From assembly GCA_029449235.1 (NCBI GenBank), contig JANATG010000001.1, positions 124,001 to 188,000 on the forward strand: DNA of 64,000 bases, written 5' to 3'. A model generated the notes under the pieces. That model saw nothing but the letters and a program-made list of their open reading frames with translations, made no database searches and was not told where the DNA came from. Positions 1-12,690 of this stretch are shown one piece after another. Position 1 is the stretch's first letter, and every line of letters begins with the position of its first letter. The position numbers and the translations under genes are program-made. The DNA comes from Linnemannia schmuckeri (lineage: Eukaryota > Mortierellomycota > Mortierellomycetes > Mortierellales > Mortierellaceae).

Positions 1-1659
1 CCGACACACTTGAAAGTGTACCCCATCTTGGCACTGTCGCCTAGCTCGAGGTGGTCCAGGTCTTTGGGGAAACAGTGTTCTTGCAGCTCCTTGGCCCACT
101 TGTCTTGAACGCTTGTTATAGGTGCTGGAGCTGGAGGGCTTGTCTTGGCATCCTCATTCTGGTTCAGGTAATGTCCAATCTTGATGGTGGAGGGGATCAC
201 GTCAGTGTGAAGGATCAAGAACAGGTAATCGTTGACGACTGATCGCGCCAGTTGCCCCATGGCATCCTCCTCACCGACAGCATCCACGCCAGCCCATCCG
301 ATATCATCCCTCAACTTAACAGGTGGTCGCTCCCTGTTCTGTTGCTCGACAACGGGCTCATCACTACCCACTGCAAACTCCTTGATCTTTCCCCAGAACC
401 CCTTGTTGGCCTGTTGGTGTTGCTGGGGCAACATTCGTTGGATTGGTTTACTGCTCTTGTTCTTGAAAGTGCTGATCTCGGTCTCCTCCTCATACTCTGG
501 TTCCTCAAATTTCTCACCTTTCAGATTTGTACCCCGTCTGAGGTAATCTAGCAACGATTCCTTGTACTCATCCTCGCCCAGTTTCGGGTTCCAGGCTCGT
601 TTAGCATCCTGGGTAGCGTCCTGTCCTCCTCCTCGAAGCAAGCGCGAGATCAAGACGGATACAATCAATGCACTGATGATCGAACGAGGGTCGGCGTGAG
701 TGATTTTGGCAGCGGCAAGGGCGTTCTCAACTACGCGATATTCGTCCCAGAAGGACTCGACGCCTAGTACTGATGTCCGCATCACCGCGCCATTAGCCGC
801 CAGCGATCGTCCTCGCGAGTCCCAGACCTAAGAATAGCAGCAAGTGACACACGTGGCGCGTGATAAGGGAAAGTAATATAGTGCGGATAAATTTTGATCA
901 GTTGATGCTTTGTCTTTTTTCTTTTTTGTTTTGCTTTGCCTCCTCCGTGGTCGATTGGGTAAAGCTATCAAAAAATCAAAATGGCGAGTGATGATCCATC
1001 CTCAAAGACGACAAAGACAAGGACCTACATCAAAGGCAGCTCGGTGCGGGTTGAATCGAAAGTCTGGATGGGTAAGAACCGACCCCACAGTGTATCCGAT
1101 CCCACGAGGAGGGGTCCCCAACTCCGGGAACCCAATTACACTCCACTCCTTTAGTCGCTTCGCAAAATTGGTGGCGTGCAGTCGTCCATCCCGGGTCTGC
1201 TCCAGTGACTGCAAAATCAGCAACAATTGGTCCGTGTCGTCCGTAAAGTCGTTCCTGTCCCACTTGGACCGATGGTTGTCCTCCCAAACAGGGTATCTAT
1301 GTCAGTGAAATACCCAGATTTGTGTTTGTAGTAGTATGAGTACACATTCCTGCTGGCAACAGATATAAGGCGGGTGTGAGACTCGGTCATGACTTACCCA
1401 GGTTCGTTGCCAAAGGCGATGGGCCCGTTGCCGTAGAGGGTACGGGCGTTTCCCTTTGTCATGAACTCTGTCGCTAGCCCATAGGCATCGCCGACCGCAT
1501 TTCCTACAAAGCAGAGAACAGAGTTACAGAGTGTCAGCACGGAAAACGATACTTCTGATTAGGCTCCGTTGCTGTCCATGGTAGTCACTTACCATAGAGG
1601 ACACCACGAATGCGGTCGTGGAGTTGGTCCTTGGTCAGTGTCGAAAGAGATGTTGTCAT
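1..1659 (-). CDS. ADP-ribosylglycohydrolase (DraG/ARH family), 3' part missing
   Basis: Removes ADP-ribose from modified proteins or related molecules, by family knowledge. Four exons can be spliced in phase: 1659-1593, 1503-1398, 1296-1029 and 827-1, each bounded by GT/AG. The start ATG is at 1659. The translation begins MTTSLSTLTKDQLHDRIRG and contains the family signatures in order: GDAYG in exon 2, DFTDDTDQ in exon 3 (metal-binding Asp pair), NGAVMR and HADPRS in exon 4. The C-terminal end reads MGYTFKCVG and is still open at base 1, so the gene continues outside the window. A family-atypical insert rich in charged residues and Gln lies between the HADPRS region and the C-terminal part (about 520-150). 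It is followed on the same strand by pyrroline-5-carboxylate reductase, 250 bp upstream of its start. Family assignment is firm; the substrate is unknown. Confidence 0.87.
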
Positions 1660-1908
1660 GCTAAGTGTTTTGGATGTTGTTTGTTTTTGTGCTCTGTGTG
1701 TTGCGGGTGGCGAGTGGAGTGAAGAGAGAGGAAGAAATGCAAAAAGGGAGCTGTGTCGCCCAAAATTTAAATGTTGTGTGGGGATGGAGAAAAATTAACG
1801 CCACATGGAGCACCTAAACGACACACACATATGATTTCGCAGATATTTTTATTTACACAGACAAGGGGATCTAAAGTACATACATGTGCTCCATTCATTC
1901 CCTTTGTT

Positions 1909-3336
1909 TCACTTCTTGTCCCGTCCAAGAGTAGAGGCAACGGTGGTAGCCTCCTGGATGGTACGTGCAAGGGTCGACCGGATCTTGCCGTCCTCCATCG
2001 TCAACAATCCAGCAATCGTGCATCCTCCAGGGGTTGTAACAGAATCCTTGATCGCCGCAGGGTGGGCTCCTGTTGTCAACACCATCCTTGCTGCGCCTTG
2101 AAGAACTATCATAGCCAAATAGGAAACAAAAAGTGATCGCATCATTATTGGTTAGATCACTGCCCCTTTTCCTGCAAAGTTCCTGTACGTGTGTTTATTT
2201 TCATCAATCAATGCAACGACGTATTACCTTGGGCAGCGAGCTCTGTAGCAACGTCACGGGGAAGACCCATCATAACTCCACCATCAGCCAATGCCTCCAG
2301 CATTACGCTACGCACAATAACAATGATAGCAAAAGTCTTGGTTAGCATCACTAAGATAGATCAACGTCCTGTAGACAGCGTGCAGCGACTACGATAACAA
2401 CAACCAATATATCTCCCTTACCAGGCAAAAGCGGGTCCACTGCCGGCAAGGGCGGTGACGGCGTCAAGATGCTTCTCGTCCAGAATTCTGCACCTTCCAA
2501 GGGTTGAAAAGATGTTGGAAGTGAAGCTCATCGACTGGGCGTCCGTGTTGGGTCCACACGACAACACGGTCATTCCTTCCCGAATCTACCATTGGTTCAA
2601 GACACAAAAATTCAAGGTGAGTCAGTGTGTTATCGTCTTACATGAAAAGGGAGTGGGTGAATCCAAAGTTGCTTTTCACGATCTTATCTTTTTCAACAAA
2701 AAGGGCTCTTTTTTACCTTGCAGGGGGTGTTGGGCATGGCGCGGATAACGGTAGTGGTGGGGGTGGTCCAGGACTGGAGCTGCTCAATCGTGACTCCGGC
2801 ACAGATACTGACCAGTAGTTTGTCTGTCAATGCCTCCTGAATCCCAGGTGCTGAAAGTACCGCCTTGGCCACCTGGGGCTTTGTGCTAAAATTTGAGATT
2901 CAGATCCAGTATTAGTCTCTCTTATCGGTCTTACTGAGCAATGTTGATACATTTGTCCGATTTACGCAAGCTTGCCAGCGGTGTACTGTGAGAATTACAG
3001 AGAGGAGACGTACCAGAGAAGAATAACATCGGCTTCGTTGACACCCTGGACGTTTCCTGCAGTTCCATGAAGGACTTTGACCTGGTCTCCAAGTGTCTTC
3101 TTGAGTTTGGCAGCTGACTCTTGATGGCTCACACAAGCAATAAACCCAGCTGGGCGGAGCAAATCTTCCGCCTCCTCGCTCTCACCTGTTGTTGAAGTTA
3201 CAGCGGTGGCGTGAGGGATCTTGGGTGAGGACTGGACGGAGGTTGATCCTGTGATGGAGTCGAGTGTTCCTCTGATGATTGCGATTCCCATGGTTCCGCA
3301 TCCGAGCACACAGATTGTTGGCTTGTTGAGAGGCAT
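1909..3336 (-). CDS. PRO3: Pyrroline-5-carboxylate reductase
   Basis: Catalyses the last step of proline synthesis, reducing 1-pyrroline-5-carboxylate with NAD(P)H. Five exons splice in phase: 3336-3014, 2885-2717, 2585-2422, 2307-2228 and 2096-1909, giving about 307 residues, close to the family's usual length. Visible features are the N-terminal dinucleotide-binding motif VLGCGTMG (residues 10-17), ILLCTKPQV across the exon 1/2 junction, AMPNTPCK, the AGSGPAF segment in exon 3, and the C-terminal dimerisation region with HPAAIKDSVTTPGGCT. The junction residues agree with the family at all four introns, which supports the exon choices. The upstream region on the coding strand (3340-3440) is strongly pyrimidine-rich. 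The symbol follows the yeast name for this enzyme. Confidence 0.93.
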
Positions 3337-6300
3337 TGTTGTCCTTGGTTTATTGTTGGTTGCTGCTGTGGTTGTTGGTTGAGAGTAGAGAGTTGGGATA
3401 AGAAGGAGAGAAAGAGGAGAAAAGAAGAGAAAGTTTGTCTTCGTTTGTTCTCCTCCAGAAAACTACGGGTTGCGGCGAACTCTTTTTGATCTGTCGAGGG
3501 TGACTCAAAATATAGGCACGAAGAAAGGGCACGTGACGACTGGCTGGTTTTATCAATGAGCGCGCGAAAGAGCTTTGACACCGAGAGGTCTCCTTCTGTC
3601 GAGAGAGCACAGTCAGAAAGATGTGAAAGATCATGAGAAGATATGTACAGTATTTGTAGACGCGAGTCACTGGAGAGAAGAGTCAAGAGACAGGTGAAAA
3701 GATATGATAAATGAGTGAGACGAATAAGATCGAGCGTCGGGACAATGGACGGAGGGGTGCCTTCCTTGTCTCTCATGAACCAAGTACCCATCAATGTTCA
3801 CTTGAAGACGCATCAAGGAGGTAGAAAAGACGCGCTCATTCCTTCAACAGATAAAATGTCGCGTCTGAGGCCATTTCGCGTATTTCTGACGCATCAATGT
3901 TATCAAATTTGCTCAAACAAAAGCTCGCCCTTGTGCTCGTATATCTCTCCACGAAAAATCGGCTGACCTGCCCGTTCACGCTATCATAGACCACGCAACC
4001 AGAAATGATAATAAAAACAAGTAGCAACAATAATTAGACGGAGGATCATCAAGTTATAAACACCAGCATGAAACCTGTTTTACTTAAGTAACTTTGCAGC
4101 AGTGGTGTCCCTCTTGCTTGTTTACCATCCGATCTAGCAACAACGGCCAGGACAATAAGGATCCTGGAGATGAACCGAACTACTTTAACCAACAATCTAA
4201 TGGACGATCACGACAACAGATTGGCATCGGCCAGGGGTTTCAATATAACATAATGAGCTCGAACTTGACACTGACATCCATCAACCAAGGTTTTTTTATG
4301 AATCCACCACCAAGGGTGCAACAACAACACGATTTTTTTGGATATCTTGGTGTCGACCATGAGCTGGCAAAAGAGCTGCTAGAGCACAGGATGACCGCTG
4401 CGATCGAATGCTCGATCAACTTGTGCCTTGTATGGATTTCTGTCCATGAAGCGCTTCATGTCGACCCAGCATTGCTGAACAGCGCCTGTACCCATTAACG
4501 CCTATATTTTCTGAATCCTGGATCCGAACACTGCTCACTTGTACATGCATCCGCGTCTCAAATTTATATTTTTCCAAGAAAAAAGGAGCCTTTCAGTTTT
4601 GGTAGGTTTGCTAATCATTGCAGTTTCGCCCACAGTTGCAACCATACTTGTTGGCATGAATGTTTACGCACTTTACTATGTTCATGTACCGACCTCTATT
4701 CTATTTTTTTATTTTTTGGCATTTGCCTTAAGACCTATCGAACCGCGTCCAATCTATTGGAGCGATGGCCGAATCATTTGCAGCTCAAGACATCGGGTAG
4801 TCCAATGCACCCGTTTCCTAATTTCGTACGTAGTGCCAACTTGCATGCGCTTTCACACAGACCTGTCAGTTGTCCACGCCTTGGGTTTTTAGAAAGGAGT
4901 GGTACTTGCTGTTGTCAGCATATCAGGCATGAAGATTTACCGCTTTGAAATCCGCAATCGACAACCATCTAGAAAAACAAGACGGTGCCAGCAATGGTCC
5001 TTGTGATACTGAATATAAACAAGCCGGATCTATGCCCAATACTCGTCGATCAAAGAGATAGGAGGTACAACGTCGTTTGGGCGAACAAGCAAAACATAGT
5101 CATTCAACGGGTACATCCAGAATGATAGAGCGACGAATTGTTGAATGAATTTGAATCAGAGGAGGACAAGGAGGCGATAATTCAGTCAACTGTAATTGGG
5201 CGACACCAGATATTTTTTGTACCTTGTATATATTTTCTATAACACTTCCCTTCAAAACGTGAAATGTCTAGGATAAGAGAGATCAAAAGAACGGCCAATG
5301 TTGGATGCGAAGCGAGGAAATACGACTAAAATGAATATATCCGAAATTGGCGTGAGATCTAAGATGACTTGTTGAGTGTGGGGATAAGAACCGCTGCGAG
5401 GGCATGAACTGAGATTGGTGCTGGTACTTTTTATTTGTCATTCTGGATGTAATCAAGAGTTACGTGGCATGTGCACTTTGAGAAAACGTAAAGGGGTTTA
5501 CTCAGGCACAATCATCGCGTTCTGGTTTGCCCACCTTGAGTGGATGTGTATCTGTCTTGGATTTGTTAGGGCTCTATTTTTTTTACGCACTCGGCCGGTC
5601 GAAGCGGGTTAGTTTTGTTGTTTGTTTGTTTGTTTGTTTGTTTGTGTTTTGTCGTCCACATTCCTACGCCGTCCACATTTTTTTCTTTAGCGTGCAACCT
5701 GCAGGGACATATCATATTTTAGCTCTTAGCCTTAAACCCCCAATTTCTCCACTCTTTTCCAATTGCCTCACAAACGCATCGACCGCCTGTGTGGAGGGTG
5801 TGTCACCTGTCACCTGTCAAACAATAAAGCAGGATGAAAACGTTAGCAACAACAAAAGTCAACAGGCGTTTGTGTATGTGGAGCGATGTACCTGAACCGG
5901 CAGCCAAGAGCAACTAGACTTGTCCATTGGCCTACCTGCCCGTCCGTTGGACTTATACTTAGCGTGGAATGCCAGGGATTGTGAAAATGTGCCTGAATCA
6001 ACCACTGAGATTAGTACATCGATTTAGCACCAGCGCTCCACTGGTTATTAACCCAAACAAAGACAAACCGTTTCTTGTCACCCATTCCTCTCCGCTTCCC
6101 AGGACAACCCTGGTTTCTGCTTACAGCTCGGTTCTTTCACGTTTTGATGCATTATTACGCTTTATTCGGTCTCGTTTCGCCTTTGGATGCTGACAAACTG
6201 CCTCAAAGAACTGCTCAGCCTATCCGCGCTCGCCCTATTTTTTTTTTAAAGACGCTTAAATATTTTTTAATGCCCTCTTTTTTTCCCGTCAAAACTTCGT

Positions 6301-6398
6301 CTCCCTCTTCCTTCCCCATCAACATCTCCCTTTTTCTGCCAGTCAGATCGATACTATCGCCCTCGTCATATCTTATTGCTCCCGACAGCCTTCGAGCT
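3337..6398. other. Gene-poor stretch, 3 kb
   Basis: No confident gene was found. The first few hundred bases are the promoter and leader of the reductase on the minus strand. Around 4250-4500 and 4900-5125 there are short open stretches with coding-like composition in changing frames, for example one ending in QNIVIQRVHPE at about 5123, but they have no consistent start, splice pattern or recognisable family. They could be relics of a decayed gene. A (TTTG)n microsatellite lies at about 5617-5645. The last 400 bases are pyrimidine-rich and form the leader of the lipase gene that follows. Confidence 0.5.
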
Positions 6399-7485
6399 AT
6401 GCGTTTCTCTACTGCTTTCGCCTCTGCAGCTCTGGCGCTGACCGCCCTCGTGTCATCCTTCATCCAAGCAACCCCCGTCCCTGTCCGCGAGTCCGGCGCC
6501 ATCATCCACGAAGCTATCGCCGTCGACCCTCACTCCACCGCCCTTGTCAAGCGCGCCAGTGCCGGGTTCAACAATTGGAATTGAAAACCGTCTAAACTCT
6601 TCCCGCGCGTCTTGGTGTTGGTGCATGGACTCAGCGCCAATGCGATCGACAACTGGTTCTATATGGCCCCTTGATTCGTCGCCAAGGGATGCTGTGTCTT
6701 TGCTCTCAGCTATGGTCAGTTGCATGGGATCCCTATTGTCTATGGACTGGATAAGATGGAGAACTCTGCCCAGCAGTTGTCGGATTTTGTTGATCGTGTC
6801 TTGAAGGCCACCAACACTACTCAAGTCGATCTCTTTGGGTACTCTCAAGTACGTAGTTTATAATGTAGTGGTTCGTCTCACTCTGTCGTTACATGCTGAC
6901 TTGTGTTTGTTATTCATGCATGTAGGGTTCGATCATGCCCCGCTACTACTTGCGATACCTCGGCGGAGCACCCAAAGTCAGTTAGTACCAAAGACTGATA
7001 CCATGAAGGAAGGAGAACTGGTTACATTGGTAAGAATAGTGCTTAATTTCTGACTTTTGCTCTTCTCTATACTCATATCCCGACAATAGACAAGTTTGCT
7101 GCTATCGGTTCAATCCAATGCGGAACCAACCTTCTCGGCCTTGTCAACCTCTTGACCCCTCTCGGACTCTATGACCCCATCAAGGCTGTACGTTTTCTTC
7201 CTACGTCAAGGAACTGTAGAGAAAAAACCGTCGGTTTGCGACACGTGCATATGAAACTAATACGCCAACGCGACTGCTATTCTTCGAATAGGTGTTTGAC
7301 ACATTGTGCCTCTCCTGCTTCCAGTTCTTGGAGAACTCGAAGTTTATCAAGAACTTGAACACAGGTGGAGACACCGTCTCAGGCGTGAAGTATCTCATGA
7401 TCACTTCGAAGTATGTTAATATTCTTTGTCTGCTCGCTCTTGAGGTTAAACTACAGCGTACCGACCACTGACTAATGAGTCTCTT

Positions 7486-7526
<41 letters not shown>

Positions 7527-8019
7527 AAAAAATCAGGTTGAAGGAAACTGTGACTCCATACACGAATGGATTCCTTCGTGACAACAATCCGCTCGTCAAG
7601 AACGTCGTAATTCAAAACGAATGGTGCAGCTTGGACGTCAGTGAACACGGTTTGTACGTCGTCTTTGCCATTTCCTACGTTTTAAAGGTTTCCTATTTTT
7701 TTTTTTTGAGTGGGGAGTTTTTTTTGAGTGGGGATTTTTTTTTTTTACGTTTTTCTTTTTTTTGCGCGAGTATTGAAATACAAACTGCAGACGCTGGCAT
7801 TCGTCCTTCTTTCGACATATGTTCAATCAATAGGCAAGCCATCGACCGTAAGTTTGTTCAACTGTTGTGTTCATTTATTCGATTGGTTGTGTATGGCTTC
7901 TCACCGTTAACCTCCAAAACACCTCTTTTTTGTCAATAGCGATTGCGTTCAACGCGGTGTACGCGTTCCTGGCTCCCTCTGCTGACCAAACGATCAACTG
8001 CCTCGACGCGCTCAACTAG
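6399..8019 (+). pseudogene. Secreted class-2-type lipase with two in-frame TGA codons
   Basis: An extracellular triacylglycerol lipase/esterase (alpha/beta-hydrolase, Lipase_2-like) by sequence character. Seven exons splice in phase: 6399-6848, 6926-6980, 7090-7187, 7292-7410, 7537-7653, 7833-7846 and 7940-8019, for about 310 codons. It has a hydrophobic signal peptide (residues 1-25), the oxyanion segment VLVHGLSAN, the nucleophile elbow GYSQG (Ser about 149, split by intron 1), SIQCGTNLLG, and a C-terminal TPYTNGFL...SEHG...ADQTINC. The reading is interrupted by TGA at 6582-6584 (codon 62, after NNW-N) and at 6672-6674 (codon 92, after YMAP). Everything downstream stays in frame and all splice sites look usable, so inactivation is recent, or the stops are sequence errors. 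Exon 6 is only 14 nt. Intron 4 contains 38 consecutive T. Confidence 0.8.
7488..7525 (+). repeat. 38-base T homopolymer in lipase intron 4
   Basis: Uninterrupted T-run eleven bases before the acceptor AG, in the position of an extended polypyrimidine tract. A similar run sits in the last MSH3 intron. Confidence 0.95.
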
Positions 8020-8374
8020 AGACTTTCCGATAACGGTGAATGAGTAAACGTTTCCTAAAATAATACCAGCAGATGGGTGTCTATGATAATGCCCTGAAGG
8101 GTCGTTTTTACCTTTGTCCTGGCGACACGGAAACACAGACTCTTCTTACATATATTTTACAATTCTAAATAATAATAAAAAAAAAAAAAAAAAACACGAA
8201 TGATTTCGGATTTTTGCCACCATTTTCTGACCAATGGAAAAGCAGTCCCGTACACATAAACGTTGAAAAAGCGAACTAAATCTTGCTCACCTCTTCGTCA
8301 CCTTCCTTCAACAATCACACCTTCCTCACTCCATCAGGAACCGCCCATAGGTACGCACAGATTCCTCGACAGTC
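8020..8374. other. Lipase 3' flank and MSH3 promoter
   Basis: Short intergenic space between two plus-strand genes. It holds an A-run near 8173-8193 after several AATAA-like triplets, plausibly the lipase polyadenylation region, then a pyrimidine-rich stretch before the MSH3 start. No gene is seen. Confidence 0.5.
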
Positions 8375-11300
8375 ATGGCACCCCCAAAGAACTCTGCCTC
8401 TTCAGCGCCGGTTCAGAAGAGTCTGCTCAGCTTTTTTAAACCAAAGTCAGATTCGCCACCCATCGCCACCACATCCACATCCTCTACATCTTCACACGAT
8501 CCCCTATCCCCTTCGACCAGCAGCAATGAGCCAGCTACTTTAAAAGGCACGAAGGCAGGCACCACCGACAATCAACCATCCAAAAGCAGTGCTTCTTCCG
8601 CTGCGAAAACACAGCAAGCCCAGAAACGGACGCGTGCCTCAGCGATTCGGAAGTCTCAGGAAAAAGAGGCAGGGACTGAGAAGGAGGAAGATGAGGAAGA
8701 GCAGGACGAGCCGTTGTTTCCTTCGGGTTTCGCAAGTGTTGTAGAGCAGTTTAGTCGCCTGGATCACACATCTCCCATCAAGCCGCCAACCCGCAGGAGT
8801 CAGAGTCAGAGTCAGAGTCAACAGGCTCCAAAGGGCAGTTCAGAGGATATCGCCACAGCAGAAGGCGACATGGAGGGCGTCGAATTCAACAACCCTCAAC
8901 CGCTTTCACCCAGTCCTATTAAGCGGAAACGCGGATCTTCTCCCCACAAGCATCTTGCCAGTTTCGGATATAAGACCAACAACGCTTCAGTACAAGAAAC
9001 GGGTGGCGACAATAGTATTGCAATGGACGTATTGTCGGCAGAAGAACAGAAGGCTCGGGATGAGCGACGTGAACGGTTCAAGCGAAAACTGGGACCTATC
9101 GAAGACGAGATCTCTTCAGGAACAACAGAAGCCGAAGACGAGAGACCATCGAGGCGGAGGCGACTGATTGTCTCAGAGAGTGACGAAGACATGGATCAAG
9201 GTGCTGCCGAGGATGACGAGTATGAGGAAAAGCCCAAGTCTCAGTCACGAAATGGAGGCGGTATTCAACGGACATCAGCTTTAGCGCCGACGGCACCAAA
9301 AGCCTCGACCAGCAGTCGTACCAAGAAGAGCATCTACACGCCTCTGGAGCAACAGTACCTCGACATCAAGGGACAGTACCCTGACGCGCTTCTTTGTATT
9401 GAGGTCGGATACAAGTATCGCTTCTTTGACAAAGATGCCGAGGTAAACACTTATTTGGAGCTTCACATGGGCGTTGGCGATGTTTTCGCAAGGATCCGCG
9501 ACTTGATATTAACACAGTGGTGTCATTCGTCGAAATATAGATCGCCTCGAGGGAGCTGAGCATTGCCCACTTTATGGATCGCAACTTTTACACCGCCAGT
9601 ATACCCATTCATCGCCTCGATGTCCATGTGAGGAGGTAATTTCTCCTTTGCTCTTGTTATTTTAGTCTGCATGTATGCCATACATATATCTCCTTCCTTG
9701 AGCTGTACATTAACACTGTGCTGTCTATTTAATCGTAGGTTGGTTCATGCGGGACACAAAGTGGGAGTGGTGAAGCAGATGGAGACAGCAGCGCTCAAAT
9801 CGGCCGGAGACAACAAGAGCGCGCCCTTTACACGTAAACTCACCAATCTCTACACCAAGGCGACGTTCATTGAAAGTCTGGACCAGGACGAGGAACAGAG
9901 TTTTGTTGGAGGCAAAGCACCTTCCTCTCAGTTCATCATGTGTATCCATGAGCAACCCTTAGGTGGTAGTGGACCTGATGAAAGGGTCAAGTTGGCGATG
10001 ATTGCAGTCCAACCTGCGACGGGCGATATTGTCTATGACGAGTTTGTGGATGGGCATTTCAGGAACGAGCTTGAGACGCGGTTGTTGCATCTCCAACCTG
10101 CAGAGTTGATTGTTCCTGTCGAGTCGATGAGCAAGGCCACTGAGAAGCTTTTGGGTCATTTGACGGCGTACTCTGGTCGTGGCGCACGGGAGGACGTACG
10201 GATCGAGAGGACTGACGGGTTCATCAAGTACGATCGGGCGTTTTCGCTAGTGTCAGAGTTTTACTCAGACAGTTTGAAGGAGGAGCAATTGAAGCAAAAG
10301 GTCCAGGGAGAAGGAGGTAGTGCGGATGGACAGGCCAAGAGAAGTCAAAAGGAGGCGCTTCTCAAGACGGTGCTGGGTCTTTCGAAGGAACTCATTGTCG
10401 CCCTGTCTGCGATCCTGACCCATCTGACCGCGTTTGGGCTCGTCTCGATCTTTCGGTTGTCAAAGTACTTTGAGTGCTTCACGTCGAGATCACACATGCT
10501 GCTGAACGGCAACACCATTTCCAATCTCGAGCTCTATCGCAACCAGACGGACGGGACTTCTAGAGGATCTTTGTTTGCCATCTTGGACCATACGAACACG
10601 GGATTTGGGCGCAGGCTGCTCAAGAAATGGGTCGGAAAGCCTCTTGTCGACAAGGAGGCGCTTCAAGAACGTGTGGATGCAGTTGAAGAAATTTTGGCGC
10701 TCACGGGCAAGAATGTCTATCTTGACAATGCGCATACTGTCCTCAAGGGCCTCATGGATATGGAAAAAGGCGTCTGTCGCATCCACTATGGAAAGGTAAG
10801 TATCCATTTCGGTTTCCGCGAATGAGTTTTGGCCGATACAATTCTGAGGCGGGAGTTTAGCGCGCTGACCAAAAATGTTTTGTGCGTTTAATCATAGTCG
10901 TCTCCAAAGGAGTTTTTGGCGATTGTGCAGACGTTTATGAAGGTGTCAGGGATTTTGCCAGAGGAGAAAAGATGCAGGACGAACGCCGATTTCGGACTGA
11001 CCAGCCCAATGTTGAATCGCCTCATTGGATCGCTGTCGAACGCGTTGGAGGACAGTCAGTACTTTTTGGAAGGGTTGAACAAGGGTGCTGCGGCCAAGAA
11101 CGACAAGCTGTTGATGTTCCATGATGAGTTAATTGCCAACAAATGGCCCGAGATTCTCGTCCACCGCAACGTAGGTGTTCAATTGACGCGGAACGCGTAT
11201 GCTAGCATGATGTCAGTCAACTCGCAAGAATCTAACGCATTACTTTTTCTGATCGTTTGTATTTCCTTGTAGGATATTGTCGCGACGGAGGATGATTTGA

Positions 11301-12652
11301 AGGAAGAGTTGGTGAGGATCCGAAAGCTGTTGCGGGAGCCAAAGCTGGAGTTTGTGACGGTCTCGGCAATCGAGTACCTTGTTGAGGTCAAGAACAAGGA
11401 TACTGCCAAGGTGCCTAAGAACTGGGTTAAGATTAGCGGGTATGTCTTTTACTTGCATTTCAATGGCAAAAGCTCTTGATATGACGACAAGGCTGGTTTT
11501 TTTTCTGAGAATCTAACTTTGATTGTTTCATTCGATGGTGAGGATAGAACAAAGCAGGTGTCGCGATTTCATACGCCAGAAGTGATCCAGCTGATGGCGT
11601 CTAAGGCCCAGAATCAGGAACGGTTGGCGATGGCGTGTGATAGGGCGTTTGCGTCGTTCCAAGATGAGTTTTCGGAGCGGTATGAGGTCTTTCGGGATCT
11701 TGTTCAGAATCTAGCAGTCTTGGACTGTCTGTTCTCGTTGGCGGTTGTGGCTTGCTTGCCTGGATATGTCAAGCCTCAGTATGTGGATGATATTGATATT
11801 GGCAAGGACACTAATGGTGACGAAGATCATGATATGAATGGTGAGGATGTGCAGGCGACTGGGTCGTTGGTGGAGAAGCGGCGGACGAAATCTGGAGCAA
11901 CCACGACGATTGATATCAAGAATGGGCGGCATCCGATGGTGGAGCAGTTGTTGTCTTCGGGCAGTTTCGTGGCGAATGATATCCAGTTGGGGACCAATCC
12001 TGTAACAGGGACGGATGAGAAGACTATCATCTTAACGGGACCCAACATGGGCGGCAAGAGTTGTTATATCCGGACCGTGGCGTTGTTGTGTATCATGGCA
12101 CAGATTGGGTCCTACCTCCCTGCCGACTCTGCGCGGGTGTCAATGCTGGATGCGGTTTATACACGCATGGGTGCATCGGATAATATTTTCGGTCACGAGT
12201 CGACGTTTATGGTGGAACTCCAGGAGACGTCGGATATCTTGAAGATGGCTAGTGAGCGGTCGCTTGTGATTCTAGACGAGCTTGGACGAGGCACGTCGAC
12301 GTTAGATGGAGTCGCGATCGCGTATGCGGTGTTGAAGCATGTTGTGGAGAATATTCGGGCAGTGACGTTGTTTGTAACGCATTACCCGTCCCTTGCCGAT
12401 GTTGCGCGGGAGTTCCCTGAGGGTACTGTGAGGAATTTTCATATGGGGTTTATGGCCTCTGCTGCTGGGTCTTTGTCATTAAGCGGTGGTTCTGAGGAAG
12501 GTAAAGACTTGGATCTAGTTGGGTCAGATGATGCTGGTGGGGGAGACGAAACGGGGACTTTGGATGATATGGATATTGTCTTTTTGTACAAACTCGTCCC
12601 TGGCGTTTCCTTGAAGAGTTATGGGTAAGTTTGTTCTTTTTCTTGATGCGAC

Positions 12653-12690
<38 letters not shown>

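Noticed and set aside
3836..4030. Minus-strand small secreted-protein-like frame (LLLVFIIISGCVV)
   Set aside because: No ATG before the apolar segment and no upstream exon.
4757..4948. Short frame beginning MERWPNHLQ
   Set aside because: No domain, no splice partner, random-like composition.
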